Source: Bacteroidia bacterium
GTDB lineage: Bacteria > Bacteroidota > Bacteroidia > JADZBD01
Reading direction: 5' to 3'
Length of the DNA: 64,000 nucleotides
NCBI GenBank assembly: GCA_020054095.1
Contig: JAGVMA010000057.1
Span: 1 to 64,000, forward strand
Shown: positions 53,576 to 62,372 of the stretch, in pieces
How positions within the stretch are numbered: the stretch's first letter is position 1
How the letters are laid out: every line of letters begins with the position of its first letter
Translations under genes and position numbers: made by a program
The notes under the pieces: model-generated
The model's database searches: none
Told to the model about the DNA's origin: nothing
The model's input: the letters and a program-made list of their open reading frames with translations, nothing else

Positions 53576-55384
53576 ATGAAGAACATTCGTAATTTCAGCA
53601 TTATTGCACATATTGATCATGGCAAAAGTACTTTGGCAGACAGACTGCTGGAATACACAAAAACCATTACCAAGCGCGAAATGCAAGCGCAAGTGCTTGA
53701 TGATATGGATTTAGAACGTGAGCGTGGCATTACCATTAAAAGTAAAGCCATCCAAATGGAATACGAATACCAAGGGCAAAATCCGGAATATAAAGGACAA
53801 AAATTTGTTCTTAATTTAATTGACACTCCCGGCCACGTTGATTTTAGTTACGAAGTTTCGCGCTCCATTGCTGCTTGCGAAGGTGCGCTGCTGCTTGTGG
53901 ACGCTTCGCAAGGTATACAGGCGCAAACAATTTCTAACCTTTATCTCGCGCTTGACAATGACTTAGAAATTATTCCGGTATTAAATAAAATAGATTTGCC
54001 AAGCGCTAATCCTGAAGAAGTGAAAGACCAAATTGTGGATTTAATTGGCTGCAAGCGCGATGAAATTTTAGCTGCATCGGGCAAAACCGGTTCGGGCGTT
54101 TTTGAATTACTTGATGCGGTTATTGAAAGGATTCCTGCTCCTAAGGGCGATTTACAAGCACCGGCACAAGCGCTTATTTTCGATTCTGTGTTTAATTCCT
54201 TCCGAGGAATTATTGCCTATTTCCGTGTGCTAAACGGAGAAATAAAAAAAGGCGACAAAGTAAAATTTGTTGCTACCGATAGAGAATACATTGCCGATGA
54301 AATAGGAATTTTAAAATTAAGCTTAGAGCCAAAAGATAAAGTAAGTGCCGGTAATGTGGGCTATATTATTTCAGGAATTAAAGCAGCAAGTGAAGTAAAA
54401 GTAGGCGATACCATTACGCATGTGGATCGCCCGTGCGAAAACGCAATTGATGGATTTGAGGAAGTAAAACCCATGGTATTTGCCGGTATCTATCCGGTGG
54501 ATACGGATGATTATGAAGAACTACGCGATAGCATGGAAAAATTAAAACTGAATGATGCATCACTAACTTGGGAGCCTGAAAGTTCGGCAGCACTTGGCTT
54601 TGGTTTCCGATGTGGCTTTTTAGGCATGCTACACATGGAAATTATACAAGAACGATTAGAACGCGAATTTAATATGACCGTTATTACCACCGTTCCTAAC
54701 GTATCGTACGATGCTTTTAAAACCAGCGGAGAAGAATTGCACTTACGTAACCCATCCGATTTTCCTGACCCAAGTATTCTCGATAGAATTGAAGAGCCAT
54801 ATATAAAAGCAAGCATCATCACAAAATCAGAATACATTGGTTCGATAATGACGCTTTGTATGGACAAACGAGGCGTTTTGATAAATCAAAATTATTTAAC
54901 CACCGATAGAGTAGAATTAACATTTGAAATGCCCCTTGCCGAAATTGTTTTTGATTTCTATGATAAACTAAAAACCATTTCGCGCGGATACGCTTCATTT
55001 GATTATCACCAGATAGATTACCGCGCTAGCGATTTAGTAAAGATTGATATCTTGGTAAATGGCGATCCTGTGGATGCACTATCTGCACTTATACACCGAA
55101 GTAAAGCGCAAGATTTCGGCCGCAAAATTTGCGAAAAACTGAAAGAACTCATTCACAAACAACAATTCCAAATTGCCATACAAGCTGCGATTGGCTCAAA
55201 AATTATTGCCCGCGAAACTTTATCAGCACTTCGCAAAGATGTTACAGCAAAATGTTATGGCGGTGATATTTCTCGTAAACGAAAATTATTAGAAAAACAA
55301 AAGGAGGGCAAAAAGCGGATGCGCCAAGTTGGTTCGGTTGAAATTCCGCAAAGTGCTTTCCTGGCAGTGCTTAAGCTCGATTAG
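53576..55384 (+). CDS. lepA: Elongation factor 4 (LepA), ribosome-back-translocating GTPase
   Basis: Translational GTPase that acts on stalled or misassembled ribosomes. Seen: 602 residues; G1 [10 protein letters not shown]2 [10 protein letters not shown]3 DTPGHVDF, G4 NKIDLP, then LepA-specific domains ([43 protein letters not shown]) and the unique C-terminal domain ([36 protein letters not shown]). The ATG gives the standard LepA start. Converges with murI with a 1-nt gap. Confidence 0.97.
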   Translation: MKNIRNFSIIAHIDHGKSTLADRLLEYTKTITKREMQAQVLDDMDLERERGITIKSKAIQMEYEYQGQNPEYKGQKFVLNLIDTPGHVDFSYEVSRSIAACEGALLLVDASQGIQAQTISNLYLALDNDLEIIPVLNKIDLPSANPEEVKDQIVDLIGCKRDEILAASGKTGSGVFELLDAVIERIPAPKGDLQAPAQALIFDSVFNSFRGIIAYFRVLNGEIKKGDKVKFVATDREYIADEIGILKLSLEPKDKVSAGNVGYIISGIKAASEVKVGDTITHVDRPCENAIDGFEEVKPMVFAGIYPVDTDDYEELRDSMEKLKLNDASLTWEPESSAALGFGFRCGFLGMLHMEIIQERLEREFNMTVITTVPNVSYDAFKTSGEELHLRNPSDFPDPSILDRIEEPYIKASIITKSEYIGSIMTLCMDKRGVLINQNYLTTDRVELTFEMPLAEIVFDFYDKLKTISRGYASFDYHQIDYRASDLVKIDILVNGDPVDALSALIHRSKAQDFGRKICEKLKELIHKQQFQIAIQAAIGSKIIARETLSALRKDVTAKCYGGDISRKRKLLEKQKEGKKRMRQVGSVEIPQSAFLAVLKLD

Positions 55385-55385
55385 C

Positions 55386-56210
55386 TTATTTCCAAATATC
55401 GGCCTCTTGCAATTTTATTTTTCCTTTAAAGAAAAACTTTGTGCTTTGCTCAAATGAATCGGTATAATCCGAAACAAAAAACTGATGCTTAGGCGATTTG
55501 CTTTTACTCAGTAATTTATTTTTAGAAAGGACACTTGCAACTTCAGTAGCCACAATTCCCGCTGAATCAAGAATAGTAATTTTCCCTTTGTAGAATTCTT
55601 CCACTTCGGGTTTTATTAGCGGATAATGTGTGCAAGCAAGTATTAAAGAGTCAATTTTATTTAATTTCCGACTGTTTAAATAAGCATTAATAATGGTGCG
55701 CGAAATTTTATTATTAAAAAATCCTTCTTCTATCATGCTTGCTAAAAGCGGAGTGGCGAGCGAAGGCACTTGGCGTTTTGCATCAAGTTGCTTAATTTTC
55801 TTCTCGTAAATGCCAGAGCGAATAGTTCCTTTGGTGCCAATAACGCCTATGCTCTTCATGTTTTTATTTTTTAAAACATGCGCCACCACCGGATCTATCA
55901 CATTGATGACGTGCGCACGTTTTCCAACAAAATCTTTCACCACTTCATAACCCATTGAAGATGCAGTGTTACATGCTATTACAATCGTTTTACAATTATG
56001 CTCAAGCATGAATTGCGAAATACGCATGCAGTAATATTTTATTGAGTCGGCCGACTTTTCTCCGTAAGGTAAATGGGCAGTATCGCCAAAATAAATTAGT
56101 TTTTCATTAGGCAATACTTTGCTTATTGCATTGGCAACAGTAAGCCCTCCTATGCCGGAATCAAATATTCCTATGGGGCCATTAGCAGTAAAATTTGATT
56201 TGTTTTTCAC
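55386..56210 (-). CDS. murI: Glutamate racemase
   Basis: Cofactor-independent racemase supplying D-Glu for peptidoglycan. Seen: 274 residues; GIFDSGIGGLTVANAI, YFGDTAHLPYGEKS, the two catalytic cysteines in VIACNTASSMGYE and LACTHYPLI, and GTKGTIRSGIYE. No regulatory N-terminal extension of the UDP-MurNAc-Ala-responsive type is obvious. Confidence 0.95.
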   Translation of the reverse strand: MKNKSNFTANGPIGIFDSGIGGLTVANAISKVLPNEKLIYFGDTAHLPYGEKSADSIKYYCMRISQFMLEHNCKTIVIACNTASSMGYEVVKDFVGKRAHVINVIDPVVAHVLKNKNMKSIGVIGTKGTIRSGIYEKKIKQLDAKRQVPSLATPLLASMIEEGFFNNKISRTIINAYLNSRKLNKIDSLILACTHYPLIKPEVEEFYKGKITILDSAGIVATEVASVLSKNKLLSKSKSPKHQFFVSDYTDSFEQSTKFFFKGKIKLQEADIWK

Positions 56211-56349
56211 TGTGTAGATTTTAAATCAGAGTATAAATATAGCCGAGAAATAAAAAAAAGTAAAATTTTTCTTGCATGGTATTAAAAAATAAATTTCATT
56301 TGCATACGAAAATAAAAAACACAGTTTACTTCTTTCACTAAAAAAGAAA

Positions 56350-56487
56350 ATGAAAATGAAAAAAATAAAGTTGACACACAACTTCTTTTCAGCTACCGGC
56401 AAGGCGTTCGGCTTAGTTGCTGTTTTGTTTACCCACCCTGTTGTATGCGTTATTTGCAGCAGAGTTCCGTTTTTCCCGAGACGCTGA
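56350..56487 (+). CDS. Candidate arginine-operon leader peptide (45 aa)
   Basis: A short ORF between murI and the arg operon. From ATG 56350 (ATG 56356 also possible): a basic start (MKMKKIKLTHNFF), then SATGKAFGLVAVLFTHPVVC and a tail VICSRVPFFPRR ending in CCG AGA CGC TGA. Three of its 45 codons are Arg and two are the last sense codons. CCCGA at 56475-56479, inside those codons, can pair with TCGGG (56503-56507), while GCGTA (56489-56493) can pair with TACGC (56513-56517); the two stems exclude each other. That suits a ribosome-sensing attenuator for arginine. No T-tract terminator was found before the first arg gene, so the output step (termination, or translation of the NAGS gene) is open. 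Confidence 0.6.
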   Translation: MKMKKIKLTHNFFSATGKAFGLVAVLFTHPVVCVICSRVPFFPRR

Positions 56488-56599
56488 TGCGTAAAAATTA
56501 AATCGGGGTACCTACGCGGAATCCACTTTCAAACATACTGAAACTAAATCAAGAGTAATTCTCTAAGGAGATTTTACATTCCTAATTCTTTTTCATTAC

Positions 56600-57295
56600 A
56601 TGGAAAACAAGAACAACTTTATTGTTGCTGTTGCGACAATTGAACATACTTTATTCGCAGAAAAAATTTGCGAAGAGATGGCTAACTCAGCCAAAGCGCG
56701 TGGAACGGGTATTGCAAAACGCACACCTGAATACGTGAGTCAAAAAATAGTGGAAGGAAAAGCAGTTATTGCATTTACCGAAAATGGCGAATGGGCCGGC
56801 TTCTGTTACATCGAAACATGGGGGCACGGAAATTACGTTGCTAATTCGGGGTTAATTGTGGCACCACATTTTCGTAAAAGCGGGCTTGCGAAAGCTATCA
56901 AGAAAAAAATATTTGAACTATCGCGCAACAAATTTCCTGAAGCAAAAATATTTGGGCTAACTACCGGATTAGCTGTAATGAAAATAAATTCAGAATTAGG
57001 TTACGAACCGGTTACCTATTCTGAGCTTACGGATGACGAAGAATTTTGGAAAGGCTGCCGAAGCTGCGTGAATTTTGAAATACTACAAAGCAAAGAGCGA
57101 AAAAACTGCCTTTGCACCGCCATGCTTTATAATCCGCAAGAAAAACAGAAAGAGAAAAAAAGATTTTGGGACTTCGCAAAAAATTCAAAGTTATACGAAC
57201 GGTTTATGCAGATGAAGAAGATAACATTACTAAATCCTAAAAAGAAAGAAAGCCAAACTGAAAAGAAATCATTAATAACATTTTTAAATTTTTAA
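56600..57295 (+). CDS. GNAT acetyltransferase, probable N-acetylglutamate synthase
   Basis: First gene of the arginine operon, expected to make N-acetyl-L-glutamate. Seen: 231 residues; a GNAT domain (IAKRTPEYVSQKIVEGKAVIAF; GFCYIETWGHGNYVANSGLIVAPHFRKSGLAKAIKKK, the latter with the acetyl-CoA loop) and a C-terminal region with FWKGCRSCVNFEIL and a Lys-rich tail. It is not ArgA (no kinase-like domain) nor ArgJ. The role follows from its place directly ahead of argG-argC-argD-argF'-argB-argH and from the lack of another acetyl donor step. Spacing to argG is 4 nt. Confidence 0.8.
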   Translation: MENKNNFIVAVATIEHTLFAEKICEEMANSAKARGTGIAKRTPEYVSQKIVEGKAVIAFTENGEWAGFCYIETWGHGNYVANSGLIVAPHFRKSGLAKAIKKKIFELSRNKFPEAKIFGLTTGLAVMKINSELGYEPVTYSELTDDEEFWKGCRSCVNFEILQSKERKNCLCTAMLYNPQEKQKEKKRFWDFAKNSKLYERFMQMKKITLLNPKKKESQTEKKSLITFLNF

Positions 57296-57299
57296 CAAG

Positions 57300-58508
57300 A
57301 TGACAAAAACAAAAAAAGTAGTATTAGCATTTAGCGGAGGCCTTGACACAAGCTACTGCGCCATTTACCTTGCCAAAGAAAAAAACATGGAAGTTCATGC
57401 ACTAACTGTAAACACAGGTGGGTTTTGTGCTGAAGAAGTAAAAAAGATTGAAGCACACGCATTGGCACTTGGCGTAAAATCTTTTAAGTGCGTGGACGAA
57501 ACAAAAAATTACTACAACACGGTTATAAAGTATTTAATATTCGGTAATGTTTTAAAAAACAGTATTTATCCGTTATCTGTGAGTGCCGAACGAATGATCC
57601 AGGCAATTGCAGTTGCTAATTATGCAAGCTTGCTTAATACCGATGCCGTTGCTCATGGCAGCACCGGTGCAGGAAACGACCAAGTGAGATTCGACATTGT
57701 TTTTAATACGATGGTGCCCGAAATGGAAATTATCACTCCAATTCGCGATAGGAAACTTTCGCGCGAAGAAGAAATAAATTATTTGAAAGCAAATGGTATT
57801 GAGATGAATTTTGAAAAAGCGAAGTATTCCATAAACAAAGGAATGTGGGGAACATCTGTGGGCGGAAAAGAAACACTCACCTCTCACCTGCCGTTGCCCG
57901 ATGATGCATTTCCAATTCCTGTAACAAAAACAGAAAGTGAAAATATTGAACTCGAATTTAAAAACGGAGAATTAGTTTCAGTAAACAATTTGCATTTTGA
58001 GCATCCGGTTAATGCTATTGAACATTTACAGTTTGTTGCTGTTCCTTTTGGAATTGGACGTGACGTACACGTAGGCGACACTATCATTGGAATAAAAGGA
58101 AGAGTAGGATTTGAAGCTGCTGCACCATTAATAATTATAAAAGCGCATCATTTATTAGAAAAACATGTGCTAACAAAATGGCAACTGCACTGGAAAGAAC
58201 AATTGGCAAACTGGTATGGAAACTCTTTGCACGAGGGTTTGTATTTAGAACCAACCATGCGAAACATGGAATCGTTTTTTACTGAAACACAAAAAAATGT
58301 AACGGGAAAGGTATTTCTGACACTCCATCCTTATCGTTTTACTTTAAACGGAATTAAATCTGAACATGATTTAATGTCATCAAAATTTGGCAGCTACGGT
58401 GAAGAAAATAAAACTTGGACAGGTGCAGATGTAAAAGGATTTACAAAAATAATGGGCAATCAACAGCTTATCTACAACATAATAAACAAAACAGAATATG
58501 CAAAATAA
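57300..58508 (+). CDS. argG: Argininosuccinate synthase
   Basis: Joins citrulline and aspartate with ATP. Seen: 402 residues; the PP-loop LAFSGGLDTSYCAIYL, AHGSTGAGNDQVRFD, ITPIRDRKLSREEE, YSINKGMWGTSVGGKET and IKGRVGFEAAAP are ArgG landmarks. The 3' end overlaps argC by 11 nt. Confidence 0.96.
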   Translation: MTKTKKVVLAFSGGLDTSYCAIYLAKEKNMEVHALTVNTGGFCAEEVKKIEAHALALGVKSFKCVDETKNYYNTVIKYLIFGNVLKNSIYPLSVSAERMIQAIAVANYASLLNTDAVAHGSTGAGNDQVRFDIVFNTMVPEMEIITPIRDRKLSREEEINYLKANGIEMNFEKAKYSINKGMWGTSVGGKETLTSHLPLPDDAFPIPVTKTESENIELEFKNGELVSVNNLHFEHPVNAIEHLQFVAVPFGIGRDVHVGDTIIGIKGRVGFEAAAPLIIIKAHHLLEKHVLTKWQLHWKEQLANWYGNSLHEGLYLEPTMRNMESFFTETQKNVTGKVFLTLHPYRFTLNGIKSEHDLMSSKFGSYGEENKTWTGADVKGFTKIMGNQQLIYNIINKTEYAK

Positions 58509-59463
58509 AATCAAAGTTGGCATAGTAGGGAGCGCAGGATACACTGGCGGAGAACTAATACGGCTTTTACTACTGCATCCATTTTGCGAAATTGTATTCG
58601 CAAACAGCAAAAGCAATGCTAACAAAAAAATATGCGAGGTGCATGCAGATTTAATTGGTGAAACGGATTTGAAGTTCTCGGCTGACATTAAATCAGATAT
58701 AGATGTTTTGTTTTTATGCGTTGGGCACGGAGAGGCAAAACTGTTTTTAGAAAAAAATAAAATTAGTAATTCTGTAACTATAATTGATTTATCGCAAGAC
58801 AACAGACTGAACCCCGAATTTGTTTATGGCTTGTGCGAGATGAATGGTGCAACAATTAAATCGGCTAAAAGAATTGCAAACCCAGGCTGCTTTGCAACAG
58901 CCATACAATTAGCGCTATTGCCATTAGCGAAAAACAATTTACTAAACAATGAAATTCATATTTCGGCTACCACCGGCTCAACCGGTGCAGGGCAATCTCA
59001 TAGCGGAACTTCCCACTTTAGTTGGCGGCAGAATAATTTAAGTGTTTACAAAGCTTTCGAGCATCAACATTTGGCAGAAATAAATCAATCATTAAAAAAA
59101 TTACAATTGGGATTTAATCAAGAAATAAATTTTGTTCCGATGAGAGGAAGTTTTACGCGCGGAATACTTGCAAGCATTTATACTGATTGCACTATAAGTT
59201 TGCCAGACGCAAAAAAAATATTTGATGAGTTTTACCAAAACTCGAATTATGTTTTTTTGAGCGAGGCAGCTGTAGATTTAAAACAAGTAGTAAACACAAA
59301 TAAATGTTTGCTACATGTGGAGCAGCACGGAAAAAAAATATTTATTGTAAGTGCAATTGATAACTTATTAAAAGGCGCAAGTGGTCAGGCAGTACAAAAC
59401 ATGAACATAGCTTTTGGACTAAAAGAAACAGAAGGATTAAAATTAAAAGCAACTACATTTTAA
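58498..59463 (+). CDS. argC: N-acetyl-gamma-glutamyl-phosphate reductase
   Basis: NADPH-dependent reduction of N-acetylglutamyl phosphate. Seen: 321 residues; VGIVGSAGYTGGELIRLL, LFLCVGHGEAK, the catalytic Cys in ANPGCFATAIQLALLPL, STGAGQSHSGTSHFSW, and FVPMRGSFTRGILASIY. Type 1 short form. Overlaps argG and is followed by argD after 1 nt. Confidence 0.95.
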   Translation: MQNKIKVGIVGSAGYTGGELIRLLLLHPFCEIVFANSKSNANKKICEVHADLIGETDLKFSADIKSDIDVLFLCVGHGEAKLFLEKNKISNSVTIIDLSQDNRLNPEFVYGLCEMNGATIKSAKRIANPGCFATAIQLALLPLAKNNLLNNEIHISATTGSTGAGQSHSGTSHFSWRQNNLSVYKAFEHQHLAEINQSLKKLQLGFNQEINFVPMRGSFTRGILASIYTDCTISLPDAKKIFDEFYQNSNYVFLSEAAVDLKQVVNTNKCLLHVEQHGKKIFIVSAIDNLLKGASGQAVQNMNIAFGLKETEGLKLKATTF

Positions 59464-59464
59464 C

Positions 59465-60607
59465 ATGAAAATTTTTGATGTATATCCAATTTTTGACATA
59501 GAGCCGGTGAAAGCAAGTGGCTCATATTTATGGGATAAAAGCGGAGTCCAATATTTAGATCTGTATGGTGGGCATGCTGTAATATCTGTGGGGCACTCGC
59601 ATCCATATTACGTAGCAAAAATTACTGAGCAACTAAATAAAATTGGTTTTTATTCTAATTCCATCAAAATTTCGTTACAAGAAGAATTGGCGGAAAAACT
59701 TGGCAAATTATCGGGCTGCGAAAACTACTCGCTTTTTTTATGCAATTCAGGTGCTGAAGCAAACGAGAATGCGCTTAAGTTAGCATCATTTGAAAACGGG
59801 AGAAAAAAAGTAGTTGCGATAAAAAAAGCGTTTCACGGGCGCACTTCACTTGCTGTGGCAGCTACTGATGACAAATCAATTGTATCGCCAATAAACGAGA
59901 AAAGCGATGTAGTATTTGTTGGCATGAATGATGAATCAGCTATTGAAAGCGCAATAGATAAAACCACATGTGCTGTTATAATTGAAGGAATACAAGGCGT
60001 GGGAGGCGTAAAAGTTCCCGCAGACTCATTTTTGAAAAAAATAAAATTATTATGCGAAAAAAATAATGCAATACTAATTTTGGATGAAGTACAATCAGGC
60101 TACGGGCGAAGCGGCAAATTTTTTGCTCACCAATATTCGGAAATAAAGCCCGATATAATTACTGTAGCAAAAGGAATGGGAAATGGTTTTCCGGTTGCGG
60201 GCGTGCTTATCTCTGAAAAATTTAATGCCAAGCACGGAGTGTTGGGAACAACATTTGGTGGGAATCATCTTGCGTGTACTGCTGCTATAGCTGTGCTTGA
60301 TATTATTAAAAACGAAAAACTTGTGGACAATGCAATTGAGATGGGAAAATATATCACAACTGAGATATCAAGCATAAAAGAAATAAAAGAAATACGGGGC
60401 AAAGGATTAATGCTTGGCATTGAATTAAATTTTAACTGTAATGAATTAAGAAAACAATTACTGTTTGAGCACAACATATTCACGGGATCCGCTTCCGATA
60501 AAAATACAATTAGAATATTGCCTGCATTAAACATCAGAAAAACAGACATTGATGTTTTTATAGAGGCATTCAGTAAAGTTTTAACTAATCAAAAACAATA
60601 TACATGA
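59465..60607 (+). CDS. argD: Acetylornithine (or acylornithine) aminotransferase
   Basis: PLP class-III aminotransferase. Seen: 380 residues; YLDLYGGHAVISVGHSHPYY, NSGAEANENALKLA, KAFHGRT, ILDEVQSGYGRSGKFFAHQ, and the PLP Lys in ITVAKGMGNGFPVAGVLIS, followed by TFGGNHLACTAA. Operon position assigns it to arginine rather than lysine synthesis, though ArgD enzymes are often bifunctional. Overlaps the carbamoyltransferase by 4 nt. Confidence 0.93.
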   Translation: MKIFDVYPIFDIEPVKASGSYLWDKSGVQYLDLYGGHAVISVGHSHPYYVAKITEQLNKIGFYSNSIKISLQEELAEKLGKLSGCENYSLFLCNSGAEANENALKLASFENGRKKVVAIKKAFHGRTSLAVAATDDKSIVSPINEKSDVVFVGMNDESAIESAIDKTTCAVIIEGIQGVGGVKVPADSFLKKIKLLCEKNNAILILDEVQSGYGRSGKFFAHQYSEIKPDIITVAKGMGNGFPVAGVLISEKFNAKHGVLGTTFGGNHLACTAAIAVLDIIKNEKLVDNAIEMGKYITTEISSIKEIKEIRGKGLMLGIELNFNCNELRKQLLFEHNIFTGSASDKNTIRILPALNIRKTDIDVFIEAFSKVLTNQKQYT

Positions 60608-61602
60608 AGCATTTCACAACAGTTCACGATGTAAAAAACATTGACTCACTTATTGATGATGCATTACTATTAAAAAACAATCCATTTACACATCAGCATT
60701 TAGGAAAAAATAAAACACTCGGATTAATTTTTCTCAACCCAAGTTTACGCACACGGATGAGTGCACAAAAAGCTGCAATGAATTTGGGTATGAATGTAAT
60801 TTCCATGAACGTAGATAAAGATGGCTGGGCGCTTGAATATGAAGATGGGGCAATTATGAACGGAAATAAGATAGAGCACATAAAAGATGCTGCTGCGGTA
60901 ATGGGAACATATTGTGATATAATCGGAATCAGATGCTTCCCGAATTTGCAAAACAAAGCTGAGGACTATTCAGAAAAGGTATTTATAAAATTCATGAAGT
61001 ATTGCAAGGTGCCAATCATTAGTTTGGAAAGCGCCACGCTGCATCCATTACAAAGTTTTGCCGATTTAATTAGCATAAAAGAAACGTGGAAGCAAAAAAT
61101 AAAACCAAAAATTGTGTTAACCTGGGCACCGCATATTAAAGCGTTGCCACAAGCTGTAGCAAATTCTTTTAGCGAATGGATGCTTAAAGCGGATTACGAT
61201 TTAACAATTGCGCACCCAAATGGATATGAACTTAGCGAAGATTACACTGGTGGGGCAAAAATTACAAACAACCAAAAAGAGGCAATGCTTGGTGCAGATT
61301 ACGTGTATGTGAAAAACTGGTCGTGCTATAATGAATATGGAAAAATTACTGCTGAGCACAACGATTGGGTGTTAACAAAAGAAAAAATGAAAATCACAAA
61401 TGATGCAAAAATCATGCACTGTTTGCCTGTTAGAAGAAATATAGAACTAAGTGACGAGTTGATTGATTGTAGTAACTCGCTAATAATTAAGCAAGCAGAA
61501 AACAGAGTGTATGCAGCTCAAGCAGTTTTGAAATCAATTCTGGAAAAAGAAAATATAATTACTCAAAAAATAAATCATGAAGAAAAACTTGCAAATAGTT
61601 AA
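60604..61602 (+). CDS. argF': N-acetyl- or N-succinyl-ornithine carbamoyltransferase
   Basis: Transcarbamylase acting on acylated ornithine, the hallmark of the arginine pathway in Bacteroidetes and Xanthomonas. Seen: 332 residues; carbamoyl-phosphate loop FLNPSLRTRMSAQKAAMNLG (SLRTR instead of STRT), WALEYEDGAIMNGNKIEHI, LESATLHPLQSFADL, WAPHIKALPQAVANSF and the C-terminal MHCLPVRRNIELSDELID. In Bacteroides the enzyme uses succinylornithine and a single residue in the loop after MNG (Pro90 there) sets the specificity. Here the likely equivalent is Ile90 in NKIEH, so acetyl versus succinyl is not settled. Overlaps argB by 26 nt. Confidence 0.9.
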   Translation: MKHFTTVHDVKNIDSLIDDALLLKNNPFTHQHLGKNKTLGLIFLNPSLRTRMSAQKAAMNLGMNVISMNVDKDGWALEYEDGAIMNGNKIEHIKDAAAVMGTYCDIIGIRCFPNLQNKAEDYSEKVFIKFMKYCKVPIISLESATLHPLQSFADLISIKETWKQKIKPKIVLTWAPHIKALPQAVANSFSEWMLKADYDLTIAHPNGYELSEDYTGGAKITNNQKEAMLGADYVYVKNWSCYNEYGKITAEHNDWVLTKEKMKITNDAKIMHCLPVRRNIELSDELIDCSNSLIIKQAENRVYAAQAVLKSILEKENIITQKINHEEKLANS

Positions 61603-62368
61603 AATAGGCGGCAATGTAATTGACGATGAAAAAATGTTGGAGCAATTTTTAGTTGATTATTCAAAAATTAAAAAAAACAAAATACTGGTACATGGTGGCG
61701 GTAAACTTGCAACCGAATTGGCAAACAAATTAGGTGTTGCGCAATCTATGATTGATGGGCGAAGAGTTACCGATGTCGAGACGCTACAAATTACAACTAT
61801 GGTTTATGGGGGTTTAATTAACAAATCAATAGTGGCTAAATTGCAAGCAAAAAAAACAAATGCTGTTGGGCTGTGTGGTGCAGATTTGAATACAATAAAT
61901 GCTCACAAGCGTAATGATTCAAAAATTGATTACGGATTTGTAGGCGATATAGATGCTGTGAACACAAAAGCAATATGCGCTCTTATTGAATCAGGAGCAG
62001 CTATTGTATTTTGCGCCATCACTCACGATGGCAAAGGGCAATTGTTAAACACCAACGCAGACACCATAGCATCGGAAATAGCAATAGCGTTATCAAAAAT
62101 TTATAATGTTCAACTAAATTATTGTTTCGAAAAGAATGGAGTACTTAAAAATATAGAAATTGAAAATGATATTCACCATACAATAACAAGCGATAACTAC
62201 AAAATTTTAATCGCTGATGGTACAATTTCAAAAGGCATGATTCCGAAACTTAATAATGCTTTTAATGCAATAGAACATGGTGTAAAAAAAGTAATTATAG
62301 GACATTCAACAAAAATAGCCGCTATTATAAAAAGTGAAAAAAACTGCGGAACAATTTTAGCAAATTAA
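61577..62368 (+). CDS. argB: N-acetylglutamate kinase
   Basis: Phosphorylates N-acetyl-L-glutamate (or acylglutamate). Seen: 263 residues; VKIGGNVIDDEKML, VHGGGKLATELANKLG, RVTDVETLQITTMVYGG, VGLCGADLNTINAHKR, GFVGDIDAVNTKAI, LNTNADTIASEIAIAL and a C-terminal GTI ending. The N-terminus starts directly at the beta strand without the extra helix of arginine-inhibited hexameric forms, so weak feedback control is expected (inference). 4 nt before argH. Confidence 0.94.
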   Translation: MKKNLQIVKIGGNVIDDEKMLEQFLVDYSKIKKNKILVHGGGKLATELANKLGVAQSMIDGRRVTDVETLQITTMVYGGLINKSIVAKLQAKKTNAVGLCGADLNTINAHKRNDSKIDYGFVGDIDAVNTKAICALIESGAAIVFCAITHDGKGQLLNTNADTIASEIAIALSKIYNVQLNYCFEKNGVLKNIEIENDIHHTITSDNYKILIADGTISKGMIPKLNNAFNAIEHGVKKVIIGHSTKIAAIIKSEKNCGTILAN

Positions 62369-62372
62369 AAAA

